Source of the DNA: Bacillota bacterium | GTDB taxonomy: Bacteria; Bacillota; Sulfobacillia; JAJZIM01 | Reading direction: 5' to 3' | Length of the DNA: 33,897 nucleotides | NCBI GenBank assembly: GCA_021810565.1 | Contig: JAJZIM010000032.1 | Location: forward strand, 1-33,897 | Shown: positions 14,471 through 22,431 of the stretch, piece after piece | Numbering within the stretch: position 1 is the stretch's first letter | Layout of the letters: each line of letters starts with the position of its first letter | Notes under the pieces: generated by a model | Told to the model about the DNA's origin: nothing | What the model saw: only the letters and a program-made list of their open reading frames with translations | Database searches by the model: none | Position numbers and translations under genes: made by a program

Positions 14471-15255
14471 GAGGGGCTCGGTGGGTCGTGCTCATCGCCT
14501 TGGGTTGGGCGCTCCTCGCCCCTGCCGCGGTGGCCGCCGCGCCTACGGTCATGGTGAGCCAGGAGGCCGTTTTCCTGTTGGCCAAGGGGCACACCCTGCG
14601 AGGGGTGGTCACCTTGAACTTCCCGGGCACCAATCCCGCGGGCTGGCGGGTATCCCTGCCTACGGGCTACCGGGCCCTGGGGGTGCAGCAGGTCACCGGG
14701 AAAATACGCCGCGGCCCGGATTGGGTGCTGCTGCCGGGGAGTGCCAGGAAGGCCTTCATCACCTTCGAGCTGCCGGCGAACAGCTACCAGTTGGGTTGGA
14801 ACCAGCGGATCTACGATCCGACCCAGGTCATGTTCCTGTTCACCGGACCGGGGGTGAGCCTGCCCATCGTCCTGAACCAACTTTTCTTCCAGGGCAAGCC
14901 GCCCACGCGGCAGATCAGCGGGATCACTTTCCAGACCTACTACACCAATCCGATGGCGGCGGGCACCGTATTCCGCCTCAATCTGCAGCTTCCTGGGCAG
15001 CTCGCGGCACCGCCGCCCCCGCCGGCGGCCGCGGCTGCGGGACGGGTGCTGCTGTTCTTGTCCTTCGTCCTGGCCCTGGGAGGGCTGGGCGGGGTCTGGC
15101 TGCTCTATCGCCGCGGTTTGCCGGATCCCCAGCGCCGGGTGCGGCGGGAGGCCGCCGAACTCTTGGAGCGGCTGCGCACCGGCGAGGGAACCGCGGCCCA
15201 GGAGCGGCGACTGAGGATCCTGCTGCGGCGGCTCGGGGCCGAGGGCGGGCTTTGA
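14467..15255 (+). CDS. Unknown exported, membrane-anchored Ccm-operon protein
   Basis: This 262-residue protein begins at GTG, overlapping the upstream stop. It has a signal peptide (1-25, ending AAA), an exported beta-rich domain of ~160 residues, a proline/alanine linker, one membrane helix at about 188-210 and a short charged cytoplasmic tail. I recognise no CXXC or LRCxxC thioredoxin or CcmH motif; the mature part contains no cysteine. Its place between ccmF and ccmA, with 4-nt overlaps on both sides, makes a role in cytochrome c maturation very likely. It might hold apocytochrome or bridge CcmF, in place of the missing CcmH, but that is inference. Confidence 0.75.
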   Translation: MRGARWVVLIALGWALLAPAAVAAAPTVMVSQEAVFLLAKGHTLRGVVTLNFPGTNPAGWRVSLPTGYRALGVQQVTGKIRRGPDWVLLPGSARKAFITFELPANSYQLGWNQRIYDPTQVMFLFTGPGVSLPIVLNQLFFQGKPPTRQISGITFQTYYTNPMAAGTVFRLNLQLPGQLAAPPPPPAAAAAGRVLLFLSFVLALGGLGGVWLLYRRGLPDPQRRVRREAAELLERLRTGEGTAAQERRLRILLRRLGAEGGL

Positions 15256-15962
15256 TCGAGGCACAGGGGCTGACGCGCCGCCTGGGGGAGCGCCAGGTGC
15301 TGCGCGGGGTTGACCTGCGCGTGGAGCGGGGGGAGATCCTGACCCTGTGCGGCCCCAACGGGGCGGGGAAGAGCACCCTGCTGTCCGTCCTGGCCCTGCT
15401 GACGCGGCCCTCGGGGGGCCGGGTATGCATCGCGGGGACGGCGGCGCGAGGCGACACCCGCGCGTTGCGCGAGCGCGTCGGCCTAGTCGCCCACCGTTCC
15501 TTCCTCTACGGCGCCCTCACCGCCCGGGAGAACCTGGACTTCTATGCTCGGCTGTACCGGATCCGGGAGGGCGAGGGGCGGATCCGGGAGCTGCTGCAGT
15601 TGGTGGGGCTGTATCCCTTCGCCCACGAGCCGGTGCGCACCTTTTCCCGGGGCATGGAGCAGCGGCTGTCCTTGGCCCGCGCGCTGCTGCACCGGCCGGA
15701 GGTGCTGCTGTTGGACGAGCCCTACGCCGGATTGGATCCGGCGGGGGCGCGGCTCTTGGATCGGATCCTGGCGGAGCATCGTGCCCGCGGCGGGGCGGCG
15801 CTCCTGGTGACCCACGACCTGGTCCAGGCCGAGAACCTGGGGGACCGCCTGGCTGTCCTGGTGCGGGGTCGGCTGCCCCTCAGCGCCCGGCGGGGGGAAC
15901 TGGCTCCCGGGGAGTTGGCGCGACGCTACCAGGAACTGGTGGGGAGGCCGACGGATGCTTAG
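15252..15962 (+). CDS. ccmA: CcmA, heme export ABC ATPase
   Basis: This 236-residue ABC ATPase has Walker A GPNGAGKST at 34-42, a signature region FSRGMEQRLSLARAL in place of LSGGQ, Walker B VLLLDEP at 151-157 and the switch His in LLVTHDL. With CcmB and CcmC it drives release of heme-loaded CcmE. The start is a TTG overlapping the upstream TGA by 4 nt. The open frame continues upstream, but a longer protein would lie over the preceding gene and lack the ABC N-terminus. Confidence 0.92.
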   Translation: MIEAQGLTRRLGERQVLRGVDLRVERGEILTLCGPNGAGKSTLLSVLALLTRPSGGRVCIAGTAARGDTRALRERVGLVAHRSFLYGALTARENLDFYARLYRIREGEGRIRELLQLVGLYPFAHEPVRTFSRGMEQRLSLARALLHRPEVLLLDEPYAGLDPAGARLLDRILAEHRARGGAALLVTHDLVQAENLGDRLAVLVRGRLPLSARRGELAPGELARRYQELVGRPTDA

Positions 15963-16623
15963 GGACGTGTGGACCATCCTGCGCAAGGACTGGCAGGCGG
16001 AGCTTAGGACCCAGGAGATGGCCGGGTCGCTCTTGGTGTTTATCCTGCTCATCGCCTTCCTCTTCGGGCTCACCTTCCCGGCGCGGCGCGATCTGGTCTA
16101 CTTCTTCCCCGGTCTGGTGTGGACGGCCATCTTCTTCGCCGGCATGCTGGGGCTCTCCCGCTCCTTCGCCGGTGAGGCCCGCTCCGACTGCATGAAGGGT
16201 CTGGCCCTGGCCCCCCTGGATCGGGGAGCGGTGTTTTTGGGCAAACTGGCCAGCAACCTGCTGTTCTTGGTGGCCACGGAGCTGGTGGCGGTGCCCCTGT
16301 TCTTCGCCCTCTTCGATTTCTCGCCGCCGGGCCACTGGGGCACCTTGGTGGCGGCGTTGGCCTTGGGCACCCTGGGCTTCGCCTCGGTGGGCACCCTGCT
16401 GGCGGCCATGATGGCCGGCACCAAGCGGGGCGAGTTCCTCCTGCCCCTGGCCCTGTTCCCGCTGGAGATGCCGGTGGCCGTGGGCGCGGTGGAGGCTACG
16501 GCGGGAGCCCTGGGGGTGGCGGGGGCGCACGCCGGTCACTGGCTCAAGCTGCTGGTCGCCTATGACCTGATCTTCCTGGTGGTGCCCTACCTCTTGTTCG
16601 ACTACCTGATGGAGGTGTTGTGA
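15955..16623 (+). CDS. ccmB: CcmB, heme exporter membrane subunit
   Basis: This 222-residue protein has about six membrane helices and the CcmB family's N-terminal VWTILRKDWQAELRT. Family features near FFPGLVWTAIFFAGMLGLSRSF and LLPLALFPLEMPV are present. It forms the membrane part of the CcmAB transporter. It overlaps ccmA by 8 nt, and its stop codon shares one base with the ccmC start. Confidence 0.92.
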   Translation: MLRDVWTILRKDWQAELRTQEMAGSLLVFILLIAFLFGLTFPARRDLVYFFPGLVWTAIFFAGMLGLSRSFAGEARSDCMKGLALAPLDRGAVFLGKLASNLLFLVATELVAVPLFFALFDFSPPGHWGTLVAALALGTLGFASVGTLLAAMMAGTKRGEFLLPLALFPLEMPVAVGAVEATAGALGVAGAHAGHWLKLLVAYDLIFLVVPYLLFDYLMEVL

Positions 16624-17306
16624 TGCGGCGAGAGTGGCTGGCCTGGACCACCTTCCTGCTGGTGGAGGCGGCCATGGCCCTGAACTTCCTCTACGCGCCG
16701 AATCTGGCCCCGGGCGAGCAAGTGCATCCCTTGAGCCAGCATCTGTTCTACATCCACGTGGGGGCGGCCTGGAACGCGGCGGTGGCCTTCACCGTGGTCT
16801 TCGTGGCCAGCATCGCCTATCTGCGCAGCCGCGACCTGAAATGGGACCTGTGGGCCGCCGCCTCCGCGGAGATCGGCGTGGTCTTCACCGCCGTCACCCT
16901 GCTCACCGGAACCATCTGGGCCAAGGCGGCCTGGGGGGTGTGGTGGACCTGGGACCCGAAGCTGACCACCACGCTGATCCTGTGGTTCCTCTTCGTGGCT
17001 TATCTCTTGATCCGGGAGTCGGTAACCAGCCCCGACACCCGCGCGGTATATTCGGCGGTTCTGGGCATCGTGGCCTTCCTGGACGTGCCGGTGGTCTTCC
17101 TGGCGGCCCGCTGGTGGAGTTCCATCCATCCGGTGGTGATCACCGGCCAGGGCTTCCTGATGCCGCCGTCCATGGTGCTGACCATGGTGACGGGCTTCGT
17201 CGCCTTCACCTTCCTGTACTGCTACTGGCTTTGGCATCGAACCGCCTTGGCCAGGGTGGAGCGGCGGCTTTCCGAGCTAAGGGCCAGACGGCGCGAAGAC
17301 ATCTGA
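16623..17306 (+). CDS. ccmC: CcmC, heme delivery protein
   Basis: This 227-residue protein has six membrane helices. The WWD motif is at 104-112 (WGVWWTWDP), and the conserved external histidines occur in FYIHVGAAW and SSIHPVV. CcmC attaches heme to CcmE at the outer face of the membrane. I chose ATG 16623 instead of the GTG one codon upstream; its first base is the last base of the ccmB stop. Confidence 0.93.
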   Translation: MRREWLAWTTFLLVEAAMALNFLYAPNLAPGEQVHPLSQHLFYIHVGAAWNAAVAFTVVFVASIAYLRSRDLKWDLWAAASAEIGVVFTAVTLLTGTIWAKAAWGVWWTWDPKLTTTLILWFLFVAYLLIRESVTSPDTRAVYSAVLGIVAFLDVPVVFLAARWWSSIHPVVITGQGFLMPPSMVLTMVTGFVAFTFLYCYWLWHRTALARVERRLSELRARRREDI

Positions 17307-17322
17307 AGGGAGGAGACGCGTT

Positions 17323-17472
17323 TTGAGCGAGCATGTGGGGATGTATTACCTGTTCGCAGGCACCACGGTGGCCTGGATCCTGATCTTCGCCTTCACGCAG
17401 AAGATGCGGGGGAATCTGCGCCGCCTGGAGGAAGCGGTACGGCTCTTGCAGGAGACCTCCCGGGAACCTTGA
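17323..17472 (+). CDS. ccmD: CcmD-like small membrane protein
   Basis: This 49-residue protein is read from a TTG start after GGGAGGAG. It has one membrane helix near MYYLFAGTTVAWILIFAFT, followed by a basic turn and a charged helix (NLRRLEEAVRLLQE). Size, topology and place right after ccmC match CcmD, which helps release holo-CcmE from the CcmABC complex. Sequence conservation in CcmD is weak, so the call rests mainly on context. Confidence 0.72.
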   Translation: MSEHVGMYYLFAGTTVAWILIFAFTQKMRGNLRRLEEAVRLLQETSREP

Positions 17473-17524
17473 CCCCGGTGGGCCGCCGTGGGAGAATATG
17501 GGCTGAGGGGAGGCGGGGGATCCT

Positions 17525-18229
17525 TTGGGCAAGGGCGTGATCGGCAAAGTGGTGGTGGTGGTGGCCTTCGCGGTGCTGGGGCTGATGCTGGCCACCCAGT
17601 TGCGTCTGGAGCGCCTGGCGCCGCCCACGGACGCGCGGCAGTTGGCGGCCACCAGCGTGCTCTTGTCCGATGCCCAGAAGGAAAACACCGCCTTGGGGTC
17701 CGAGGTGGCCAAGTTGCGGGACGAGATTGCCCACCAGGAGGTGGGTGCCACCCTGGCCCAGGAGTTGGAGCGGGCGCGCATGGCGGCGGGACTGGTGTCG
17801 GTGCAGGGGCCCGGGGTGCAGGTGGTCATGACCGAGGGGCCGCCGCCGGCGGGGGCGGGCTCCGGCGTCCAGTTGGCCTACCAGATCCACGATAGCGACG
17901 TGCTGCAGGTGCTCAACGAGCTGCGGGCGGCCGGAGCGGAGGCCATGTCCATCAACGGCCAGCGGGTGCTGGCCACCACCGAGGTGCGCCGCTCCGGCAA
18001 TGTGTTCTCCATCAACAACATGCCGGCGGCGCCGCCCTTCACCATCCTGGCGGTGGGCAACCCCTCGGTGCTGGCGGCGGCTTTGGAGATGCGGGGCGGC
18101 ATCATCGACGCGGAGGCGGTCTGGGGGATCAAGATTACGGTGCAGAGCGAGTCCCAGGTGGTGATCCCCGCCTACAGCGGGGTGCTGCACCTGGGCAAGC
18201 TGCACCCCGTGACCGGGAAGACAGGCTAG
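17525..18229 (+). CDS. DUF881 family protein
   Basis: This 234-residue protein has an N-terminal membrane helix (residues 7-24), a coiled-coil stretch at about 40-85 and the DUF881 core with LVSVQGPGVQVVMTEG, LQVLNELRAAGAEAMSING and INNMPAAPPFTILAVGNP. In Firmicutes such proteins often sit near division genes; their activity is unknown. It starts at TTG after GAGGCGGGGGA, 52 nt downstream of ccmD-like, and may be transcribed with the ccm genes. Confidence 0.88.
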   Translation: MGKGVIGKVVVVVAFAVLGLMLATQLRLERLAPPTDARQLAATSVLLSDAQKENTALGSEVAKLRDEIAHQEVGATLAQELERARMAAGLVSVQGPGVQVVMTEGPPPAGAGSGVQLAYQIHDSDVLQVLNELRAAGAEAMSINGQRVLATTEVRRSGNVFSINNMPAAPPFTILAVGNPSVLAAALEMRGGIIDAEAVWGIKITVQSESQVVIPAYSGVLHLGKLHPVTGKTG

Positions 18230-18230
18230 G

Positions 18231-18274
18231 ATTAACAATTTGTTCACATACTTCCCCGCGTTGCCTGCTATAAT
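18231..18274 (+). promoter_or_regulatory. Lipoprotein promoter with shared ATTAAC-TTTGTTCAC element
   Basis: ATTAACAATTTGTTCACA (18231-18248) repeats the element found at 1267-1284, and TATAAT at 18269-18274 is a perfect -10. The element lies 38 bp from the -10 here and 49 bp at the other site, a difference of 11 bp or one helical turn. TTAACAA and TTGTTCA also form an imperfect inverted repeat. This suggests a common activator. Confidence 0.55.
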
Positions 18275-18299
18275 TGGGGGAAGGCAGGCGAAAGGGGAG

Positions 18300-18698
18300 A
18301 TGAAGATGCGGCGTTTCGTTCCGGTGGTGTTGCCGCTGTTGGCCGGAGCCCTGCTGCTGGCGGGCTGCGGCGCCGCCCCGGCGAGTTCCGCGGTGTCCAA
18401 CACGCCGGCGGTCCACCATCATCACCAGGCGAAGAAACCCAGCGGGGTGGCGGGGACGGTGAGTTCCCTGGCCAGCACCGGGTTCCAGCTGACCACCGCC
18501 AAGGGCGTGGCCTGGACGGTGCAGGTCAGCTCCAGCACCGTCTACCGGCAGGGGAAGAGCAAAGTGACCTTTAGTACCCTGATGAACGGGCAGCGGGTGC
18601 GGGTGCTGGGCAAGCGCGACAAGACCACCCACACCATCCAGGCCAAGGCGGTGCGGATCCTGCCGTCCAAGGCGGCGACGGGCACGACCACGGGGTGA
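18300..18698 (+). CDS. Lipoprotein with a DUF5666-like domain
   Basis: This 132-residue lipoprotein has a lipobox LLAGC near residue 23, a short linker with a run of four histidines (HHHH), and one beta-rich domain of ~75 residues. The domain includes GVAGTVSSLASTGFQLTTAKG and LMNGQRVRVLGKRDKTTHTI, like DUF5666 domains. It should sit on the outer face of the membrane. Its function is unknown. The His run could bind metal ions, but this is speculative. The start ATG 18300 follows AAGGGGAG. Confidence 0.82.
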   Translation: MKMRRFVPVVLPLLAGALLLAGCGAAPASSAVSNTPAVHHHHQAKKPSGVAGTVSSLASTGFQLTTAKGVAWTVQVSSSTVYRQGKSKVTFSTLMNGQRVRVLGKRDKTTHTIQAKAVRILPSKAATGTTTG

Positions 18699-18729
18699 GC
18701 GGCGGGGCGGCGTGATGCTGCCCCCGCCC

Positions 18730-18962
18730 TTAGGGTAGGCCCTGCGTTGCTCGGCGCAGGGCCTCGTCTTTGAGGAAGGCTAGGAGGGCGGCAGGATCGT
18801 TTCCGAGCAGCAGGTCGCAGGTGGTCAACCCATCCCCTGGCAGCCATGGGCCCCGGAGGCTTGGAGTGAAACACCGGAAAAGAAAATTATCAGCCGGAAA
18901 GGGAGGAGAAATCTTCGAGTCGCCTAAGAAGAAGCAATGGCGGATTCCAGTTTATTTAGGAA
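18730..18962 (-). pseudogene. Possible C-terminal gene remnant
   Basis: On the minus strand an open frame of some 77 codons ends at TAA (18730-18732). Its last ~35 codons read like real protein (TTCDLLLGNDPAALLAFLKDE, then ALRRATQGLP). It has no ATG and no good ribosome binding site, and it starts inside the end of the gene at 18924. I do not recognise the family. A perfect 10-bp inverted repeat, AGGCCCTGCG/CGCAGGGCCT (18737-18746 and 18755-18764), lies within it and could also end the plus-strand lipoprotein transcript. Confidence 0.3.
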
Positions 18963-19646
18963 GGCGACATGGGCATCCGACGCAAGGGGGGCGGCGCTAT
19001 AGAACTCCTGTCCCGGGCTGACCATGGTGCCCGCCCGAAGCGACAACGTCCAGACATTTTGTGGTCCTATTTGTCCTCCCGGAAAGTCCCCGAGGTAGGA
19101 GGCAGCCTCTTTCACGAAAACGGCATGGATTGCCGGCACGAAAACATCTTGTCGTGCGGCGGCTTCCCCGACGGCCTCCCTCGAGGCTTCAACGAGTTGT
19201 GGCGCCACCAAGGACTGGATCGGGATACGAAGGCGGATGTTGAGTTCGGAGAAATCCCGTTCGGCTTGTGGTTCGGGAAGCACCGAGGCCTTCCCCACCC
19301 CCGGCAATTGCGCCAACACCTGGCGCAATTTGGACCATACACGGTCGATGGCCGAAGACGGACCTCCGACACATATCGCCACACGCCGCGGTTCAAAGTA
19401 GAGATCTCGGATAGAAATATCCGGACCGCTGTCTTCCGACAGAACACCGAGTTGGAAAACCAGACCGACTTCTTGCGGCGGAGGTCCGAAGGTAGCCGGA
19501 GGGAGGCCAAGGCCTGAACCTCGGAATTGAAATGTGTCTCGGATGGCAGCCATGACCGCGGGGAGCATGAGCGTTTGTAGACGGATCCTATCCGGGGGGT
19601 ATTCGTAGCCGCGCCAGGCGGCAATAATGGCATTCACCTCGGCCAT
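18924..19646 (-). CDS. Third gene of a toxin-antitoxin operon, unknown function
   Basis: This 240-residue protein is not one I recognise. It has no signal peptide or membrane helix. The middle part (LYFEPRRVAICVGGPSSAID) reads as alternating beta strands and helices, and the C-terminal half has further strands. It starts at an ATG that shares one base with the stop of the antitoxin gene (TAATG), so it is translated with it. In toxin-antitoxin-chaperone systems the third gene encodes a SecB-like chaperone that protects the antitoxin. This protein is longer than SecB and shows no clear SecB motif. GC content is visibly lower than in the neighbouring housekeeping genes. Confidence 0.75.
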   Translation of the reverse strand: MAEVNAIIAAWRGYEYPPDRIRLQTLMLPAVMAAIRDTFQFRGSGLGLPPATFGPPPQEVGLVFQLGVLSEDSGPDISIRDLYFEPRRVAICVGGPSSAIDRVWSKLRQVLAQLPGVGKASVLPEPQAERDFSELNIRLRIPIQSLVAPQLVEASREAVGEAAARQDVFVPAIHAVFVKEAASYLGDFPGGQIGPQNVWTLSLRAGTMVSPGQEFYSAAPLASDAHVAFLNKLESAIASS

Positions 19647-20323
19647 TAAGAAGCCTCCCTTGTATCAAGGGGGTACATAGGGGGCAAAACGCTGGTATCT
19701 TCGTTAGCCTTTCGGCATGTCGGCGGAGACAATGTTTGGCCATGCAGGCTCAACCCAGGGGATTCGGGTTGTTCTAAATGAGGTATTTTCCCAAATAACC
19801 AGGAGCCTTGCGGCTGCGTAGAGGCCTGGGATAGTTGGTTAGACATCTTCCAGGGGGAGTGAAAATATGATGCTGCGAGATTTATCGGATCCACTTTTTC
19901 CGCTTGGCAATTTAGCATTGACGGCCCCGCCTGCCCTTGCTGTATTGAGCCGGTTGCCTCGAATTTGACGAAGGGTCTGACGGCGTCAAGAGAAGCAAGG
20001 GCCACATTGCTTAAAGATTCCACCCTTTCAAGAACCAAACCGGGCACAAATCCGGCGGCCAGGAAGTACCTGGCCATACGACGGAAAGAAGGAGAGCCGT
20101 CGATGTCACCCTCCAAGGCGGCCACGGCCGACTGCGTCGTATGCGTGCGCCGGGCCATGTCTGCCTGGGTCAGGCCTGCCCGCATCCGAGCCTCCCGCAA
20201 AGCAGCAATCACGTCATTCGTAAGGGTAGCCAAGAGATAGCCCGCCGCCGCACCTTCATCTTCTGCGATCTCGCGCCGGATAACATCGTCCAAGGAAAGG
20301 CTCTTAGTGGTCAAAACAACCAT
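19646..20323 (-). CDS. Xre-family antitoxin with a long C-terminal extension
   Basis: This 225-residue protein has a helix-turn-helix of the Xre/HigA type at about residues 40-95 (REARMRAGLTQADMARRT, then TTQSAVAALEGD). An extension of ~120 residues with no recognised domain follows. HigA antitoxins are usually near 100 residues, so the extension is notable. In chaperone-dependent systems a C-terminal tail of this kind is the chaperone-binding site. I prefer ATG 20323 because ACGGAGGGG precedes it; an ATG at 20353 gives ten more residues. It overlaps the toxin gene end by 20 nt. It would bind DNA to repress the operon and bind the toxin. Confidence 0.8.
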   Translation of the reverse strand: MVVLTTKSLSLDDVIRREIAEDEGAAAGYLLATLTNDVIAALREARMRAGLTQADMARRTHTTQSAVAALEGDIDGSPSFRRMARYFLAAGFVPGLVLERVESLSNVALASLDAVRPFVKFEATGSIQQGQAGPSMLNCQAEKVDPINLAASYFHSPWKMSNQLSQASTQPQGSWLFGKIPHLEQPESPGLSLHGQTLSPPTCRKANEDTSVLPPMYPLDTREAS

Positions 20324-20705
20324 CCTCCCCTCCGTAATCATGTCTGGATGCACGTCGGCACCATTCCATTGCCCGTTGCCTTGCTGTATTTAGGTGATTC
20401 GCTCGGTGTTGGGTGGCTGATTTCCGGCAGACATGAACCCAACACCCGACTTCGCTATCATCGCATTCCACCCAAAAAGCTCGAAAGTTCCGCCCCATCC
20501 GAATAGTTCGCAGAGTTACTCCTGCATTGCGATAGATTTGGGTGAGATCATAGCCGCTTCTGATTTCGTTTGGGCTAGACGCCACGGCCCATTCGATGCC
20601 AAAATTTTTCATTATACCCAGAAGAAACTGGTCGCCATTGCTGCTTTTCAGTCCTGTTACTTCTTTGCGGCAAGAGGGAAGGATTTCGAACTTAGCAGGT
20701 CTCAA
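20304..20705 (-). CDS. HigB/RelE-like toxin
   Basis: This 133-residue protein starts at TTG, 8 nt after AAGGAG. It looks like a RelE/HigB-type ribosome-dependent mRNA interferase: an N-terminal helix with CRKEVTGLKSSNGDQFLLGI, then TLRTIRMGRNFRAFWVE and the late basic motif VHVCRKSATQHRANHLNTAR, where HigB proteins have an F.KK...p..ei..A..R pattern. The order toxin then Xre antitoxin is that of higBA. Upstream lies an AT-rich stretch (20706-20758), a likely promoter region, though I cannot assign clear hexamers. Sequence similarity by eye is moderate. Confidence 0.65.
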   Translation of the reverse strand: MRPAKFEILPSCRKEVTGLKSSNGDQFLLGIMKNFGIEWAVASSPNEIRSGYDLTQIYRNAGVTLRTIRMGRNFRAFWVECDDSEVGCWVHVCRKSATQHRANHLNTARQRAMEWCRRASRHDYGGEDGCFDH

Positions 20706-20812
20706 TATCCCCTCTCCTTATCATAGTCGATCGGAGATAATTTGTATATAGGAAAAAAATGGCTAGACTTGGCGGGCCACCCCCCGAGCCTCCAACCGGG
20801 ACCGGCGGTTTT

Positions 20813-21184
20813 CTATGGGCCAACCAGACGGCGTCCCTCCTGGCGGATGACTTCTTGGATAGCCGGGGGCAGCACGCGGAGGACCGTCAGGTGCACGGTT
20901 TGCGACAAGAGATCCTCCAAGGCTGCCTCGAGACGGAAAAGGTTACGGGGGGAGTCCGGGCCGGGTTCCACCGCCAGATCGACGTCGGAATCCGGACGCC
21001 AGGTTCCGTCGAGGAAAGAGCCGTACAGCCAGGCCTGCCGCACTCCTTGGCTGCGCAAAAGCTCGGCGGCGGTCGCAAGCTTGGCTTCCAGCCGCGAGTA
21101 CACGGCCCGGCGTTCCTCCTCGTAGGCGGCTTGGCGTGCCGCCCACCGCCGCGCCCAGGCTTCGGAGTAGGAAGAGGGTTGCAT
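20813..21184 (-). CDS. Minimal nucleotidyltransferase (MNT) domain protein
   Basis: This 123-residue protein of the MNT/MntA fold has the signature GSFLDGTWRPDSDVDLAV, with Gly55-Ser56 and metal ligands Asp67 and Asp69. The third acidic residue, normally in a VDLV-like motif, seems to be His98 (TVHLTVL), so activity may be lost or altered. Such proteins often act as antitoxins or AMP-transferring enzymes beside a HEPN partner, but no HEPN gene is present here. The first ATG with a good ribosome binding site is 21184 (AGAGGAAAGCAGG upstream). Earlier ATGs lie at or before the predicted transcription start. Confidence 0.82.
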   Translation of the reverse strand: MQPSSYSEAWARRWAARQAAYEEERRAVYSRLEAKLATAAELLRSQGVRQAWLYGSFLDGTWRPDSDVDLAVEPGPDSPRNLFRLEAALEDLLSQTVHLTVLRVLPPAIQEVIRQEGRRLVGP

Positions 21185-21215
21185 TCGATAACCTGCTTTC
21201 CTCTGTTTTGCATCC

Positions 21216-21243
21216 ATTATAGCATGACCGCCATGGCTCAAAA
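21216..21243 (-). promoter_or_regulatory. Putative promoter of the MNT gene
   Basis: Read on the minus strand, TTTTGA (21238-21243), a 16-bp spacer and TATAAT (21216-21221) lie 32 nt before the ATG at 21184. The -10 is perfect; the -35 is weak. Confidence 0.5.
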
Positions 21244-21285
21244 AGTGCCGTGGCGCCGGTCCCGGCAAAGGGAGGGGGGACGAGC

Positions 21286-22233
21286 ATGGCTGGACCGTCG
21301 AAAAAAGACGCCTTTCCGATCAACGTGGACATCGCCTTCCAGATGTATGCCAAGGCAGATGATGCTTTGGCATCCGGCAAACTGGAGCAGGCCAGGCTAC
21401 TCCTGGTGGGTTGCCGGAAGCTGGTGCCCGAGTGGTACCAGCCGCTCACGGTCCTCGGCTACACCTGGATGCTGCTGGGCCGCCCGGAGAAAGCCGTGGC
21501 GTCTTGGCGGCGGGTGCTGGAGTCGGGGGCCGAGCCGTGGCAGGCCGGCAGCATGCTGGCCTGTGCGCTGGCGGAGCGGGATGCCGAGGGGGTGCGCCGC
21601 CTGGCCGCCGACCTGACGGAGCGTTACCTGGGCAGCCAGAAGGCGGACCGCTGGGACCGCCGGGCCGCGCTGGCGGCGGAGGTTTTGGCCCAGGTGCTGC
21701 GGATCGCTGCCGACGCGCCGGCGCAGGTGAGGCTGGCCAAGCGTTGGCAGCACTCGACTGAGCCTCCCGGGCCCCAGGTGGGAGCCTTGATGGGGCTGGC
21801 CGCCTTGCGACGCGGTGACCTGGCCGCGGCGCGACGCCACTGGCGGGCGGGACTTTTGAGCCCGCGCGGCACGCCGCACCTGGGGGGCCTGCTGAGGGTG
21901 CGGCTGCCGGCGGACGAAGGCCTCCGGATCCTGCTGCGGGGAGGCGTGTGGCTGGCCCAACTGGGCCTTGAGGAGGGAGCCGCGCCCTTGGCCTTGGATT
22001 TCCCCTTCCCGGCGGGCGGGGAACCCCAGGCCCCTGTGGCGGGGGCCTGGGAGGCGGTGCAGTGTCTGGGGCTGGCTCGAGGCAAGGATGCCGTGGCGGG
22101 GCAGAGGGGCATCCGCCGTTTGGTGCGCCTGCCCGGGGGAAGGCGGCTGTCGGAGGCGGCCGCGGCCCACGCCGCCACGCCGCGGCGGGTGTTGGGGTGG
22201 ATCGTCGAGGCGCTGGGGGACGGACGTGGATGA
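21286..22233 (+). CDS. TPR-like protein of unknown function
   Basis: This 315-residue cytoplasmic protein has an N-terminal half resembling tetratricopeptide repeats: AFQMYAKADDALASGKLEQA, then WYQPLTVLGYTWMLLGRPEKAVASW, and later ALMGLAALRRGDLAAARRHW. TPR domains mediate protein contacts. No enzyme motif is seen. It starts at ATG after GGAGGGGGG. It is divergent from the MNT gene and sits 198 nt upstream of the TCA operon, with its own GC-rich composition like the housekeeping genes. Confidence 0.7.
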   Translation: MAGPSKKDAFPINVDIAFQMYAKADDALASGKLEQARLLLVGCRKLVPEWYQPLTVLGYTWMLLGRPEKAVASWRRVLESGAEPWQAGSMLACALAERDAEGVRRLAADLTERYLGSQKADRWDRRAALAAEVLAQVLRIAADAPAQVRLAKRWQHSTEPPGPQVGALMGLAALRRGDLAAARRHWRAGLLSPRGTPHLGGLLRVRLPADEGLRILLRGGVWLAQLGLEEGAAPLALDFPFPAGGEPQAPVAGAWEAVQCLGLARGKDAVAGQRGIRRLVRLPGGRRLSEAAAAHAATPRRVLGWIVEALGDGRG

Positions 22234-22329
22234 GGGGGGGGGGAGGCCGGCAACGCCTTCATTAAGATGTCCCGGCGAAGGGCTCCCGCTGGCCGAGGCT
22301 CCCGGAGCGGCGGCCCGGGCGCAAAAGGT

Positions 22330-22359
22330 TTGACGGGATTTGTGATCGTGGTATACAAT
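22330..22359 (+). promoter_or_regulatory. Promoter of the TCA-cycle operon
   Basis: TTGACG (22330-22335), an 18-bp spacer and TACAAT (22354-22359) precede the citrate synthase start by about 70 nt. The rest of the gap from 22234 holds no gene that I can support. No other promoter is obvious before 29115, so the following six genes are probably one transcript. Confidence 0.7.
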
Positions 22360-22431
22360 AGGGCAAGGGGAAGGTGCACGAGCGGCAGGGTAAACCTGGT
22401 CGCTTTTTTTGGGCCGGGAGAAAGGGGGTCG

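Noticed and set aside
18924-19646. SecB chaperone as identity of the third toxin-antitoxin gene
   Set aside because: The length (240) and sequence do not show recognisable SecB features; only the operon layout suggests it.
20701-20725. TATGAT (minus strand, 20720-20725) as -10 box of the toxin gene
   Set aside because: It directly adjoins the AAGGAG ribosome binding site, so transcription would start too late to include that site.
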